The notes: a model not told the origin generated them from the sequence alone. A stretch of 64,000 bases of DNA from Rhynchopus euleeides (GCA_963210315.1 OY723300.1:806001-870000); one strand, 5' to 3'. Counted from the stretch's first letter, positions 1 through 12,983 are shown. Program-made: numbers and translations.

Positions 1-1176
1 GATCACCGTTCCTCCACATCTGTCTTTTGGTCGTTGAAACCAATAGATCTGTGCGAAGGCTGTGAACCTGTGTCCATGGACACATGCTAGATAAAAGGTG
101 GGGCGGGGGGCAGGGGAGGGGGGCGGGGGGGGGGAAATGAACTGAAGAAGGCATGGGGCGGAAAAAGCAGGGTGCCGTGACCTGCCCTTTTTTTCTGAGA
201 TGCCCCTCTGTTGGTCAAAGAGACCCAATTCCTCCCCCGACATTCAACCCCCTCGGTCCCTTCACCACCCCCCCCCCCCCCATCCCCGTCCCCGTCTCCC
301 CAACGTAGTTGGATCTCAAATACGATAGGTGAGGGGGCCGGCGGATTCTGCACACGGCGTCTTTTTGTCAAAGCGCCCCGTGTCTCTAGATATTTTATTC
401 TTTTATGTTTTCCAGCTCTCTCGTGTCCCCCCCACGCACCCCACCCCCACCCCTCCCCAAACAGAGCCCCCCTCGGGAGGGGGGTAAACGTGAGAAAAAA
501 TAGGGTGAGGCGCGCGCCTCAAAAATTCGGTTGCGAAGTGACACAGGTTGACACACAATTCGACATTCTCCTGTGGCCGGGTCCAGATGGTTGTTTTGCG
601 CATCATCATTCACGGAGAAAAACCGGAAGGGCAAATGAGAAACTAGTTAGTCTTCGTTGATCGCACACAATCCCCAAAATGAACCGGGCCGCATCGCCAA
701 GTGTGCAGGTGGCGCTCGCATGAAAGATAAGAGATAGAGAGGGCATGTGACAGGGGCCGCCCCCTCTGGGGCGATTAGATTCTGGGCGTATTCTTCTCTC
801 TCTGCTCTGCGCGGCGGTGTCTCCGCACACGGGAAAACGGGGCCAGGGCAGGAAAACACAACCACACCACCCCCCACCCCCCCACACATTCCCATCCGGC
901 ATATGCTGTCCATCGCAAAACCCCCCATGACCCCACCTCCACCACCACCACCACCACCAGGCTCACACCCCACCCTCTTCCTCCCCCACCACCCCCCTCC
1001 ACCATCCGTCCCACTGGTGGGGGAGAGGAAGACCAGGGCCACGCCACACACACACACACACTAGACACTAGACTCGACTAGACCGTCTCTACACCACATC
1101 ACACCCCTTCTGCAAACCCCGGGCTGAGGTGGCGGCAGCGGCGTGAGCTCAGGGAGGGGGAGCGCGCGCAAGGTTG
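1..1176. other. Intergenic DNA upstream of the kelch gene
   Basis: No credible gene was seen. The stretch holds many C or G runs of ten or more, a CA microsatellite near 1048-1063 and GC-rich low-complexity sequence. The open frames here follow homopolymer composition rather than protein-like sequence. It presumably contains the promoter and 5' UTR of the gene starting at 1177, but I see no recognisable TATA element. Confidence 0.6.
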
Positions 1177-4100
1177 ATGTCATCCGATTCCTACGGGGAG
1201 GATAGCTTCGACCGCTACAGCGATGGGGACGGGGATGGGGTGGTGGCGGGGGAGGCGGCGGCACCCATCCCCGCTGCGCCGGCAGGGGGTGTGAAGAGGC
1301 CGCAGAGCGCGAAGAAGGATAAGAAGCAGAAGCGCAAGGCGGAGAGGAGGGAGTCGCAGCGGAGGGAGGAGCTGGAGAGGGCGCAGCGACTCAGAGAAAA
1401 TGTCGATTCCCGCATGGAGGATCTGTACGACGAGGATGATTTTGACGACGACAGCCTCGGAGGTGCAGGTGTGGATGCCCTGCGTTATGCCGACGGGGAT
1501 GGGCTCGACGACGAGGTTGCCAATGTGATGCGCGGCACGCCGTCCTCTCTCGACACCTCCACCCGCCCTCCGACGCATGCGCAGCAGAGCGGCTCCTCGC
1601 AGAGGCGGACATCCTCTGCGAAGAAGGACAAAACCGGGAAGAAGAAGAAGAAGAAAAACAAATCGCAGGCAAGCCTGGGGGATGGAGACGACACCCACCG
1701 CCAGCCGGATGGGGCTGACGCGACGTATGACGACGACTACAGCGAGGATGCGGAGTTTGAACCCACCTCCGGGCAGCTGGGTGGGGAGTGCGGCGGGAGG
1801 ACAACACCCAGCGTCCACCTTAATGGCGGGGCCTCTCCGGATGACTTCGGCATGGATGCTGAGGCTGGGTCGGCAGGCCCTGGGATGCAGGACACCGGGT
1901 CAACGGATTTCTCATATCCCTCCGAGACGAACGCTGCTCCCACCGGGGCTGCGGACTCCGTGGAGGATCGCCCCTGCGTGGAGGGCTACGGCGTGGCGGC
2001 GGAGGGCGGTGCAGAGGAGCCGAGCGGTGGCGGCCCGGAGACCCCCTCGAAGAAGGCTGGGAAGAAGAAGAAGAAGTCTGTTGGGGGCGATGAGGAGGCA
2101 GCCTCTTCGTATGCCGCGTCGTCGAAAGGAGAGGATGGGAAGAAGGGGAAGGGCGGGAAGGAGAAGGACAAAGATAAGGACAAGGAGAAGAAGAAGAAGA
2201 AAAAGAAGAAGAAGTCGGTGTATCTCGGGGATGGGGAGGACCCCGGGTTGGATGACGGGGCGAGCAGCGTGGCGTCATCTGCGGGGAAGGCGAAGGGGAA
2301 GAAGAAGAAGAAGAAGTCGGTGGATATGACTGGAGATGACTCTGGGTTGGATGATGGGGCGAGCAGCGTGGCGTCATCCGCTGGGAAGGCGAAGGGGAAG
2401 AAGAAGAAGAAGAAGTCGGTGGATCTCGACGCCGCGGAGGGGCCACCACCCACCTCGAAGAAGAGCAAAAAGAAGGCGGAGAAGCAGAGCGATGGGGAGT
2501 CGGGGAGCGACGACGGGGATGGGAACTCCCTCCTCCGCAAGCTCATCGCACAGGCGAACGACACCGACGACAGCGACAGCGGGAGCGGGAGCGACGCCGG
2601 GGGCAACCCACCCCCACACCGGGACAGCCCCACCGCCTCCGCCACCTCTGCGCGGCGGGGGTCCTCCCAGGCATCCATCAACCGGAAGGCCAGCGCGCGT
2701 GTCGTGAAGGCGTCATCCTCCCCCACCGCAAGCACCTCTCCCTCGACCCCCGCCTCGTCACACCGCGACTCTGCTCAGAAGGACACACCCCTTCCCGCAA
2801 ACGACGTGTCACGCCGCACCTCCGCCGCATCCTCAGCAGCGCAGAGCGGCACAACCCCGCGTGGCCCTCCCATGGAGCCGAAACCTCCTGCAGAGGACCC
2901 TGCCGCTGCTGCCGCACGCTCCTCACGCCAGTCCACGCCACGCCTCCCCACGCCACGGCAGGGGCAGGCGGGGGAGACGACGGAGGGAAGCACGCCAGGG
3001 CCTACACCGCGGAGTGACACGTCACACGCATCCAAAGGTTCGAAGGGGTCTAAAATATCGAGGGACTCCCCAAGAGGCCCGGCAGCCGCCTCCGCGGAAG
3101 CTTCAGCGCCTGCAGAGGGGGGGGACGAGGTGTTGGAGGAGATTGCCGACCCCGACGCGCCTCCGGCGCCCGCCGAGGCTGAGGGGGGTGTTGAGGCTGA
3201 GGCTGAGGCTGGCCCCTCCTCGACCCGCAGCGTGAAGGTGGTGGCGCCACAGGAGGAGGACAGCGCAACCCCGACGCCGACGGCGGGGGGGCGGGAGGAG
3301 GCGATGGCGGAGCGCATCCGCGAGCTGGAGCGGCAGCTGGATGCGGAGAGGCGGAGCAGGCTGGGGGCTGAGGGGGCGGCAGAGGGTGGGGGCGCTGCTG
3401 CACCGAAGGTGCAGAAGCCGCAGCGCCCGCACAGCGCCCCGTCGGGGAGGCTGGCGTCACAGAGCGCTGCGCTGATACGGAGGAGCGAGGCTGCGGAGGC
3501 GCCTCCAAACTTCGTGCATGCGTTCAGGCCGAGGCATGCCCTGGCGTCGCACCACAGCTACGTCCCCTCCCGCAGGGAGAGGCATGCGTCGGTCCACCTG
3601 GGTGACAACATCTACATCTTCGGGGGGAGGAATGGGAGCGGCGCGGCTGCGTCGCGCGGCGATCTCGACCCCAACCTCTACGCCTTCAACGTGCACACCG
3701 CGGCGTGGAAGAAGCTCAGCACATCCGGCCCACGCCCCACACACGGGAGGTATGGGCACAGCGCCTGCATTTGGCACGGCTCCCTCCCCTGGTCTGACCC
3801 GTCGGAGCCGCAGACAGAGTCGATGATTATCTTCGGGGGGTACGGCCCGGCCCTGCCCAGCGCATACAACACTGATGGGCGTGGCCTCGACTATGGTGGG
3901 CACGGCTCTGATGTGTCGCCCAGGGGAGGGCGGGTGGCTAGTGGCTCGCATGTGGGCGGCATGGGTTACTGCCGTGACATCCTGTCTCTCGACCTGGAGA
4001 CGAAGAAGTGGACCCGGGTCAGCGGGGACTGCGTCACCGATGCGCTGCTGTGGGGGCGGGAGGCGGGGATGCAGGGCGGTGGTGGCAGCGTCTCCCCAGA

Positions 4101-6550
4101 GGCAGGTGGGGAACCTGTCCTGGAGAGGCACGCCCAGCTCCCCGAGAGGGACCTCACTGCGGTGAGGGGGCACTCTGCAGTGATCTACGCCCGGCGCCTC
4201 TGGGTGTTCGGGGGGATCCGCGAGGGAGGCCACGTGTCGTCACACCTCGACACTCTGCACCTCAAGAAGATGAAGTGGGTCCCGCTGCGGCACACCCCTG
4301 ACACAAAACCCCACGGCGTGTTCGGGCACACCGCGGTCGTCTGGGGGGGCTCCATGTGGGTCTACGGCGGGCAGAACTCCGACAACGACAGGGTAGCAAG
4401 CGTGTGCGCCTTCAACTTCTCCGTTGGGATGTGGAGCCACAAGGAGTGCGGCGGGGATGTCCCTCCTGCGAGGAGCGGGCATGCCTCTCAGGTCTACCGG
4501 CAGAGCATGATCGTCTTCGGTGGGGCGACGGGGCACATGGAGTATGCGCAGGACTGCCACGTGCTGAACCTCGGGTCGCTTATCTGGGAGCGTGTGGACC
4601 TCACCTTCCCCCCTGGGTCCTTCGGGAGGCGGAATCTCTCCTTCGATGCGATGGTGTGTGCCGAGGAGGCGGAGGAGGCAGCGGATGGCACCGCGTCTGC
4701 CTGCAACAGCCCTGCGGCGGAGGCGGGGCGTGTGGCTGATGCGGCGAACGGCCACCCCGCGTCTGGGGATTCGGAGCACGGCAGCGCGCTGTGTGCCCCG
4801 CAGGTGCTGAACGTGCGGTGCTTTGCCTTTGGCGGTGGGGGCGATGCGGAGCACACCTCGAATTACAACGTCAATCAATACCACTGCACAAACGACATGC
4901 TGGTGTTGGACTTCCCAGGGGGGTGGCCGCATGCAGGCAGGTGTGATGCGAAATCCACGGCCGATCACGAACCTGTTGACACAGGAGCGGTATGCCGGTT
5001 GGGTTCTGCCGTTGGGTTTTGTGGAGGAGGCAGGGGGGGCGAGTGGGGTGGGGGCAGAGGGAGAGGGGTTCAGGGTAGGGTGATTTGCACAGGTGGTTGT
5101 GCCCGGTTTGTCTCATGCACACCCCCGCCCTGCAGGCTGCCCGCCCTGTGTCGGTGCAGCTCCCGATGCGGTATTCGCGGTTTGAGCCGTGGCGGATACA
5201 GAGTGCATTCGAGCCCGTTGCACCGATGCTCGTCCAGAAGGGGGACAAGCGCCTGTCAGAGGATGAGGTATGCCTTAGCTCCGGTTGGGTGTGTGGTGAC
5301 ACTCAAGACACAAGAGGGGGCTGGATTGCGTGTCAAACATTCGCTTCTGTATCTCGCTGCACTAGGGTGCAGCAGGGCTGCTTTTGTGTGTTAGGCTCGG
5401 GTCGGGGAGAGGAAGGTGGGGGTGTGTGTTTGCGAGCGCACCATGTGCTGTGAACGTGCGTGTGGGTTGTGGTAGCTGCGTGTTTCTACACACGACCCTT
5501 CATCCCAACGACACATTGCAGATTGCCAAGATGTCAGAGCGACTCTACGTGCAGACTGTCGCACAGCGGGAGAAGAAACTGCAGGAGCTGCGCAACAAGC
5601 TGGTTCAGGTATGGTAGGACGAGCAGCCCACTTGGTGTGACATTGGCTAGGCTGCACCACATTGTCAATACTTCAGATTATCGGGGGTCCTCGCTCCCAG
5701 TCACCTCGTCATGTCTCGTCAGCCAGCGGAAGAATGTCATCGCATTTGTTTGATTTGTTTTTGCACAAGCTGGACACGGCATCCATCCACACATTTACTT
5801 CTTGCAGAAAAACCAAACAAAGCGCCTTACGAAGGACGAGGAGGAGCGTGCTGTGAACCGGATGTACCACCAGCAGCTGGACCGTGCGAAGCAGAAGCAG
5901 AGCCAGCTCTCGGCGCGGTTCATGCAGTCGCAGCCGAAGGTGGCGAAGATGGACTCCAAGAAGATCGAGGCATCTGTGCACCGCCTGCACGAGCAGGCGG
6001 TGCAGCACAGGCAGGAGACCATGCGCCGCCTCCACGGCCAGATGGTGCAGCCAAAGACAGAGGGCAAGAAGCTGGACCGTTCCGAGAGGGAGCGTGTCAA
6101 CAAGGGCCTCTACTACGAGCGTGTCGAAACTGAGAAGGTGCGGAAGGCAAAGCTTATGGACAAATACCTCCACAGTGCACCGGTATGCAGCGGAACATCC
6201 AGGAGTGGCCCTTCCTAAGTGCCTGGGGTGGTGGTGGCGTTCATACGTGTTGGTCTTTGCTCTGTGTCCTATCATGTGGCCACGCCACCAGTGTGGCACT
6301 TTTCTATACTTCTGTGTGAAGCCCCCCACATCACTGGATGTTGTTATGATCCGGCAAGCGCGTTGCTTATCCTTCTGAGCCACTTCCTAGCTTGTCAAAC
6401 CGGCAGCGTCGTTTGCGTGGAGACAAGCCACCCACACTCATCTCCACCGACCCTCCACAGCAATCAGCTTCGAGACACCGCACACGGGCAGAAGAGGTTG
6501 CCGTTACTGACCGTCTGTTCAAGGGAGAGGCGTTTGTATCACCCACGTGA
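1177..6550 (+). CDS. Kelch-repeat protein with Lys-rich N-terminus and coiled-coil C-terminus, five exons
   Basis: Inferred exons are 1177-4989, 5136-5267, 5522-5608, 5808-6182 and 6461-6550. All introns are phase 0, start GTATG and end CAG; the joined frame gives 1,498 residues. I chose ATG 1177; the frame also opens at a TTG three bases earlier. Residues 1-790 are low-complexity, Lys/Ser/Asp-rich, with repeated poly-Lys blocks. Residues about 797-1230 carry six kelch motifs (FGG or YGG followed by a Trp-containing strand), enough for a six-bladed propeller with a long insertion in the second blade. Exons 2-5 encode charged helical sequence likely to form coiled coils. Kelch propellers bind other proteins; the basic N-terminus and coiled-coil tail suggest a scaffold or cytoskeletal role, but this is inference. 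No enzymatic motif is seen. The assignment of the last 29-residue exon rests only on splice signals and frame. Confidence 0.85.
2212..2440 (+). repeat. Intragenic tandem repeat, about 100 bp unit, in the kelch gene
   Basis: Two full units and the start of a third begin at 2212, 2314 and 2413. Each encodes a six- to nine-Lys block, KSV, an acidic GLDDGASSVASS segment and GKAKG. The repeat stays in frame (102 and 99 bp), so copy number can vary without breaking the gene. Confidence 0.8.
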
Positions 6551-6750
6551 TTGAGTGTCTGTGTGACTCCCCGGCCTTCTCAGCTTGCACGACAGACGGG
6601 TCAATTGGCCACTGTCCCAGATCCCCTTCCCTCCCCACCCCAAATGTGCAACGTATTCATCTGAAAAACAAACAGAACGTGCTCTTCTTTTTGTGAGTTC
6701 CGGCTGCCTGAAAAGGGCACACAGAAACAAAACAATTGCCAAGAAAAAAA

Positions 6751-6785
<35 letters not shown>

Positions 6786-9333
6786 TTCTGTTCTGAATCG
6801 TTCGAAAAAAACAAACTATGTGACATCATCCCCTCCCCTGCCCCTCCCACCCACACCCCAGTCTGACGGTCTCAACTGAAAGAACGACGGATTGTCTGCA
6901 CACCCCTGCTGCACCCTCAACCCCTGCACTTCGGGGTGGAAGTGGTGTGGGGACGGAGGGTGGTCTGCACCAAAGTGCACCAGACCTAGCTTCGAGTCGC
7001 TAAGGCACAGCTGCACCTGGAGGTGATTCTCAACGCCCTAACGCCCTGCAAAAAAGAGAAAATGGTTTGTTCGTCTCCACGGCCGGTAGTTGTCGATGAT
7101 AAAGAGATCAGATCACAGCCAAGATGCGTGGTGCTCACCCCCTCTCTCTCGAACGAAACTTATGATTCCTCAGACTGTGGCCCGGCGTGTTTTCAGTGCA
7201 TCTGCTGGATTGTCCATCCTTTTCTTGTGGGCTCAACGCAAATCAGCCCGGGTCTGCCTTTTTGCAGTTTCTGTGCAGGGTGTTTTCTCTTAGGATAGCG
7301 AAAGGAGTACGATTTCGCAGACGTATGCTGACACACCACGGCGAGGTTCACCCAAATCCAGCCTGGCCCTTTTTCTTTGGGTGGGATATCAGACTAGAGA
7401 CGTCCCCTCTACACAAATACACAACCCGCCCTTCCCTCCCTCCCAACGCAACAAGTTTCAGTGCCAAGCGGTGGTTTTTTTTGTTGGTGTTTTTTCTTAG
7501 AGAGAATCAAAGTAGAACCTGCTGCGCGAGCCCCCATCCCCACCCACCAAACGCCCTTGAGACGCTCGGTGTGGGAGGGGAGGATTTTCGGATGAGTGAG
7601 GATGCCAGCATTCTTTTATTTGACTGCCAGGGCGCTTCGCTTCAACTTCCTCCCTCTGCTCCGCAGCGGGTGGGGTTGGGTGGGAGCCCTCACACAGGAC
7701 TGTGCCCCTCCCTGATACCCTTGGACTGCCACTTCTCGCGGTCTTCCAGACGGGGGAAAAATTTGGGTTAGTGGTTCCGAAGTTTTTACGGTGCCGTTTC
7801 GATTCAGCATCACCTTTCTCATCCCCCCCGTGGGGGGGATTGCGCGAGAAACTCTACCATACCCTCTGGGTGCGTGTCTACGAATATGCGTGCTGTTCGC
7901 TGCAGAACACAAAAAAACAAGTAAGTTCATGGAATATGGGGAGTTCGGTTGCCTTTGCCGGCTAGCATGCTGACCGCTCTCCTCGACCTGCTGCGCGTGG
8001 CCATCAGATAAACCACATTATGGCGGCGACGGATTTGCCATCGAAATAAAGGCCTGCTGCAAGCAACTGTGTTTATCTCCCCGACGCCTCCGCTCACTGC
8101 CCTGAACGTTAGCGTTGGCTGACGCTGCGTTGCGGTGCAGACAAAACCACCTTCCACCTGTGTGCTGACGGCGGCAAGGCACGGGTTGTGGGGTGGTGGG
8201 GGGGGTCACATCCCGCCCTGTTCTGTTGAGGCATGGCCTTTTCCCCAGCACAACTCCCCCCCCCCCCCCCTTCCCCCCTCCGCTGCTTCCTTTTCTGCTG
8301 TGCTTTCGCCGCGCCCCGAAATGGGGCAGGGCAAAGCGTAACGAGGGAAGTATGGCGGGGGGGCTTGGGTTCCCCGCGCTGCGGGCTCTCTTGGGTGGCT
8401 ACCCCAAAGCAACAAAAGAAAACGGCGATGCAAAAAGAAGAAAAGTGAACTGCGCCACCACAGCTGCCTGCGGCAGTGGGCTTATGCACACACAACTCCC
8501 GGTGTGCTTCTCTGTCTTCCACCCTTTGTGAGACCCATATATGGACTGCATATTTCTTCCAACTGTGCGTACGGGAATGTGCCCGAAAAAAAATGCCAAG
8601 TCCATGCCGTGAGTGACCCCCATATATCTCTCCGACCCTATTATTTCATTTCGGTTCCCTGCGTCTTCTTTATATATTGCAAATCCCTTCTATGCGCTCA
8701 GTCCATCACCGCCCTGCCTCGCTGTCGACTGCTGTCTGCTGTTCACAGCCAGGCCCACCCCTGGTCCCCGAGTGCCCCCCCTCTCCGCCGCTACCTGGGG
8801 AGGGGGGAGGGTGGGTGGGTTCGCCCTTCAGTGCTGCGGATTGTTTTTTTTCTTGCCATGTTTTTATGTTTGAGAGCTGCAAACCTTCCAGAGAGATTAA
8901 CAACGCTGCCGCATCCCCTGCCCCAGACACACGCACCCTCCTCCCCCGCTGTGTTCCGCGAATGCTTTTGCAGAATCCTGTGCCGGGGATTCGCACCACC
9001 ACCCCCCACCCCCCAAGTTGCATAACGAGTGAAAGGAGGTTTACTCTGCGCTTCCTTTTCTTCTTCTTCTACTTCTATTTCACCCGCTCCCCCCAAGTTG
9101 CATGACAGTCTAAAGACATCAGTAAGAGTGGCCTGCGTGGTGCGTCTAGTCAATGCTGCAATACGTTGTCAAGTGAAAATTAATCATCTTTTCGCCAGTA
9201 GTACCGACTGCCCCCACGCCTGTGGGCATTCTTCTGTTGCATGTAGTCCAGTAGGATGGAAGGGTGGAACACACAGAGCACCAGGTCTTGATATGACCTC
9301 CATAGCCGTACACGAGTCTCTTTTGGGGTAGTG
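6551..9333. other. Gene-poor intergenic DNA
   Basis: I see no gene I can support. Contents include a CA microsatellite near 6753-6782, repeated long C runs, and one copy of a 25-bp motif (7509-7535) that recurs at 13854 and 37994. Open frames have no recognisable domain and follow homopolymers. Confidence 0.5.
7509..7535 (+). repeat. Dispersed 25-bp motif, copy 1
   Basis: The core AAAGTAGAACCTGCTGC is followed by a degenerate CGAGCCCC. The same core and tail occur at 13854-13879 (+) and 37994-38018 (-), in unrelated sequence contexts. Function unknown. Confidence 0.6.
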
Positions 9334-10182
9334 TTGGGGCTGTCGGGCCAGTCGAAATTTTCTGGGGTCAAAAAAAATCGCAAAAAATCACAAACGGACC
9401 ACAAAAAATCGCAAAAAATCTTTTGGTTGGGCGGATGGGCGAAACGGAAAAATCGACGAGGTCGCAGCGTCAGGGCGTTCTGGGCTGGCTGGTGGTGGTT
9501 GGGACAAGACCGACGAGATTAGAAGCGGCACTGGTAGACGGGTTTTGAGGCCCCCCGCCCCCAGGTTCCCCCTGCCCACCTGGACGGACCCAAGTGCCTC
9601 ACACCGGATCTCTCCCCACCCGGTGGTCCACCTGACGGATACGCGAAAGGAAAAAAAAAAAATCACAAAAGGCGGTCGCGATTTTTTGCGATTTTTTGCG
9701 GTTTTTTGCGGTTTTTTGCGATTTTTTGTGCTTTTTTGTGATTTTTTGCGTTTTTTGTGTTTTTTTTGTGTTTTTTTGTGTTTTTTGTGTTTTTTCATGG
9801 TTTAACAACGGCCGTTTTAAAAAATCTCTTGTATTTTGTGGACTTGCAAAAACGGCCGCTGATTTTCAGCATTTTAAAAAACGGCCGTTTTTTTACCTGG
9901 GAATTTTGTATGGGGCGTGGGTCATCAGGGCGAGATTGGTGGACTGGGTGGACTACTAGCAGCCGCACACTGCTCAGCCCTCCAACACGAGTGACGTCCC
10001 GGTATTTGCCCTGTGCGTCTTTGCCCGTGCATGAGGCGTGAAAGTAGGTGGGCTTCCAATGACTGTGTCGTTCGGGAAATGTTATGAGGAATGCGAGGGG
10101 TCTTCGTGTTCCACATCAAGTCGGCAGGCTGTAGGCCCAGTATAGGGTGGTGGAAGCGTTAATGCAATGTGCGGAGAATCAT

Positions 10183-10343
10183 GCAAGTTGCAAGTCCCGT
10201 GCATTTGTAGGAGGGTGATCTAGCTTACTGGGATGGTCTCGCTCACTCTCTGTAAGGTATCGCTGGAATGGCTGAGGCAAGTGCGGAACCTGTCCCCACA
10301 GCACCCCAGCACCCTCCAACAAATGCACAGACTTGCAACTTGC
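10183..10343. repeat. 35-bp inverted repeat inside M
   Basis: The left arm 10183-10217 and right arm 10310-10343 are near-perfect reverse complements, separated by about 92 bp. They begin GCAAGTTGCAAGTC and continue through GTGCATTTGT. The pair could extrude as a hairpin or be a trace of an older nested insertion. Confidence 0.6.
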
Positions 10344-10714
10344 ATGTTTACCTGCCACCACACACGCTCACGCCAGATACACCCGCATTCGCCATGAGCG
10401 GTGCGGGTAACACCCGCACGACCCTTAGCACGGGCTGCTGAAACAAAAATTCTGCGAATTTCGTATTGTGATATTTTGACCCACCAACCCCAAAAGTGGT
10501 CCCAAAATGGTGATCTGCAACTGGCAGCGACTGTAACACCCCTAGTACATGCCATTTTTTTCAGTGTACGATTTTTCGTCATTTTGGGTCCTTTTCCCTT
10601 GGGGTTTTGGTGGAGAGAAGGCCAAAAAGTGAAAAAAATCGTTTACACTTCACCAGAAGTGGTTACCGGGCCAGTGACACCCCCAAAACATGTTTTTATG
10701 GGCTTTGTGCTATG

Positions 10715-10980
10715 TAACAAATCGTTTACACCCAAAAAAACGTCGCCCGGAGGGTATTTCTGACCTTCCTTCGGGTGTAAACGATTTGTTATGCGGTTCT
10801 GTGACTGTTCAGCGCCATTTTCGTGGACCCTTCCACAGGACCCCCTCAAGATTGTTTGTTTTTCCCGCACTCCAAAACACGATTTCATGAATTTTGTGCA
10901 ACGTAACAAATCGTTTACACCCGAAGAAGCGTCTCCCGGAGGGTATTCCTGGCCTTCCTTCGGGTGTAAACGATTTGTTA
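10715..10980. repeat. Tandem duplication of a hairpin unit in M
   Basis: Two units 189 bp apart each contain perfect 19-bp arms (TAACAAATCGTTTACACCC and its complement) at 10715-10733/10773-10791 and 10904-10922/10962-10980, around a 39-nt loop. A partial third arm is visible near 10639. Confidence 0.75.
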
Positions 10981-11065
10981 CGCGGTTCTGTGATAATTCA
11001 ACTCCATTCTCACGATCGACCCCAAATGCCCCGCAGGCCGAGTGTTTGCCGAGGTGTTCGGCCGG

Positions 11066-11515
11066 ATGAAGGCTAGTACATGCCCGTTCGCACCGCTGTC
11101 CGTTTGTCGCAGAATGAACTCGGGATGCTGCCCGTTTGCAGCCGTTGTGATGCAGCACGAAGTCTGGTACATGCCCGTTTGAAGCCCAGATGATGCCGCT
11201 TTGTTGCTGTTGTGATGCAGAATGAGGTCTAGTACATGCCCGTTTAAACTCTGAATGCTGTCCGTTTGTGGCATAATGAAGTCCAGTACATGCGCGTTTG
11301 CGGGAGGTACAGGGTTAGTACATGCCCGTTTCGACCGTACGTCGTGCCGGATGAAGTCTAGTACATGCCCGTTTGTACTCTGAATGCTGCCCGTTTGCTC
11401 GAGGCAAAGGGCGAGGACATGCAATTGTGAAGATGTGATTCAGAATGAAGGCTAGTACATGCGCGTTTGAGGGCGAAATGCTGCCCGTTTGGTTCAGAAT
11501 GAAGTCTTGTACATA
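11066..11515. repeat. Degenerate tandem array of TAGTACATGCCCGTTTG
   Basis: About a dozen imperfect copies of the motif (variants GTACATGCGCGTTTG, TACATGCCCGTTT, and shorter CTGCCCGTTTG) recur at irregular spacing of roughly 25-60 bp, commonly preceded by GAATGAAGTC. A solitary copy lies near 10542. It sits just upstream of the SAP-domain ORF and may be an array of protein-binding sites. Confidence 0.6.
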
Positions 11516-11660
11516 CGCGGTTGGAGGTTCCGACGTGGGCTGGGCTGGGTGTGGGTCGGCACCTCGTTTTCTGACAAGGCCACGCAGGGTAATTAAAGCT
11601 TCATTTTTTTTCTGCTGAAAATAGCTGAAGTGTCCCTCTGCTAGTAACACTGATGAGCCG

Positions 11661-12149
11661 ATGGAGGACGGTGTGGAACCTGAGCTGACCCCAAGCGAGC
11701 TGCAGGTCTTTGCCGAACGGGAGAGCGCCCTGTCGCAGTTCACTGTGCCTCAGCTGCGTAACCTGGCGACGGGTGATGTGACCGGCAAAAGGAAGGCCGA
11801 TCTCGTGGACCTCGTCGCTCGCCAAGAGATCTACAAGCGTCGTCGCGAAGGCTTCGGCCCGCCAACCCCACCACCTTCAAAGGCAGCCTCCAAGCCCGCC
11901 CCGAAGAGAGGGAGGAAGCCATCCACCAAGACGGTGGAGCGTCGGCAACTGATGGAGGGGTTGGAGGCGGCGAGCAGCGCACCGGCCCCGCCCAAGGCGC
12001 CCATGTGGCCAACATCACTGTGTCGTCGGCTTCCGCCCTGCCTGATCTTGACAAGCAGCAGACACCCCAACATCAGAGAGGTGGAGTGTAGCAGTCCCCC
12101 GGTTCGCCCCCGGGTACCAAACAACCCTCCCAAACACCCCTCCCTCTAA
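11661..12149 (+). CDS. SAP-domain-like protein of element M
   Basis: An ATG-initiated ORF of 162 residues. Residues about 27-52 (FTVPQLRNLATGDVTGKRKA and following) fit the SAP fold pattern, a helix-extended loop-helix that in other proteins binds AT-rich DNA; the next 50 residues are Pro/Lys-rich with an AT-hook-like KRGRKP. The last third becomes unlike protein and the true end may differ. Its position between the two terminal repeat clusters of M suggests a DNA-binding accessory protein of the element. No recombinase motif is present. A host origin is possible. Confidence 0.45.
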   Translation: MEDGVEPELTPSELQVFAERESALSQFTVPQLRNLATGDVTGKRKADLVDLVARQEIYKRRREGFGPPTPPPSKAASKPAPKRGRKPSTKTVERRQLMEGLEAASSAPAPPKAPMWPTSLCRRLPPCLILTSSRHPNIREVECSSPPVRPRVPNNPPKHPSL

Positions 12150-12983
12150 ATTTTCTGCAAATCAAGCTATTTTTTCCGAATGCCATCTACACCTGCCGCA
12201 CACAGCTGCGGATACACTATACACCGAGTCTACTCACTGCGGGCTCGCCACGATGCATGGTGCACACAGAGCACGCAACGCGCAACAAGGGGTTGCCAAG
12301 TGTGTTCCCTCAGCTCGGTACGGCAAGCGGGGAATCTCCAAAGGAAAATAGGAGGGGAAAAAAACGGCCGTTTTTTCGCCAGCATAAAATGAAAACGGCC
12401 GTTTTTATATTATGGTAGCGGGAACTGAGGTAGTGAATTCTCTGAAAATCCACTCCCTCCATGACGGCCGTTATGCAACTATGTTTTTTGTGTTTTTTTG
12501 TGTTTTTTTGTGTTTTTTTGTGTTCAAGCCTGCCTGACTTTGAGCCTGACGTCCCAGCGCTTGAGGGACAACTGTGTGCTACCGAGGACCTCGCTTCCTC
12601 CGAGCCCCCTTCCCCCTCCCCACCCTCCGTGTGTGACGATGAAACAAACAGCTGGCTCGACGGGTCTCCGACAGGTCCGTCAGATCCCGGCCTTGATTAT
12701 CTGACGCTCAAACGGCGCCTGGTTGACCATGTAGATCTCGACTACCCTGCCCTAAAAGCAAAAACATATACGTCTCTTCCCTTTCTTTCTTTCTGAAGGC
12801 CGCCGTCGTATCCCGGCTCACAACCGGGCTACAGGCGCAGAGTGCCTCGTTCAGACCTCCTTTTCCTTTACCGAGGAGGCGATCACGCCCTAGCGGCGTG
12901 ACATAGGTTAATATACAGGACAGCGGGTACGGTTCCCTCGCCGAGGCGCGGTGCCGGCACGCTAATCCAACTTTAATAATAAT

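Larger units (their letters stand above)
9796..12483. mobile_element. Element M nested in L, with AAAACGGCCGTTTT subterminal palindromes
   Basis: The ends are imperfect 20-bp inverted repeats (CATGGTTTAACAACGGCCGT against CATAGTTGCATAACGGCCGT, 16 of 20 matching). The palindromic motif AACGGCCGTT or close variants occurs near 9807, 9851 and 9876 on the left and 12363, 12392 and 12462 on the right. Both flanks are the TTTTTTGTG repeat of L, so M appears to have inserted into that repeat; a target duplication cannot be read in a T run. It carries a SAP-domain ORF, two copies of a hairpin unit and a degenerate array of TAGTACATGCCCGTTTG. Confidence 0.6.

Noticed and set aside
10715-10980. CRISPR-like repeat array
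   Set aside because: Only two hairpin units with diverged, non-spacer-like intervals in a eukaryotic element.
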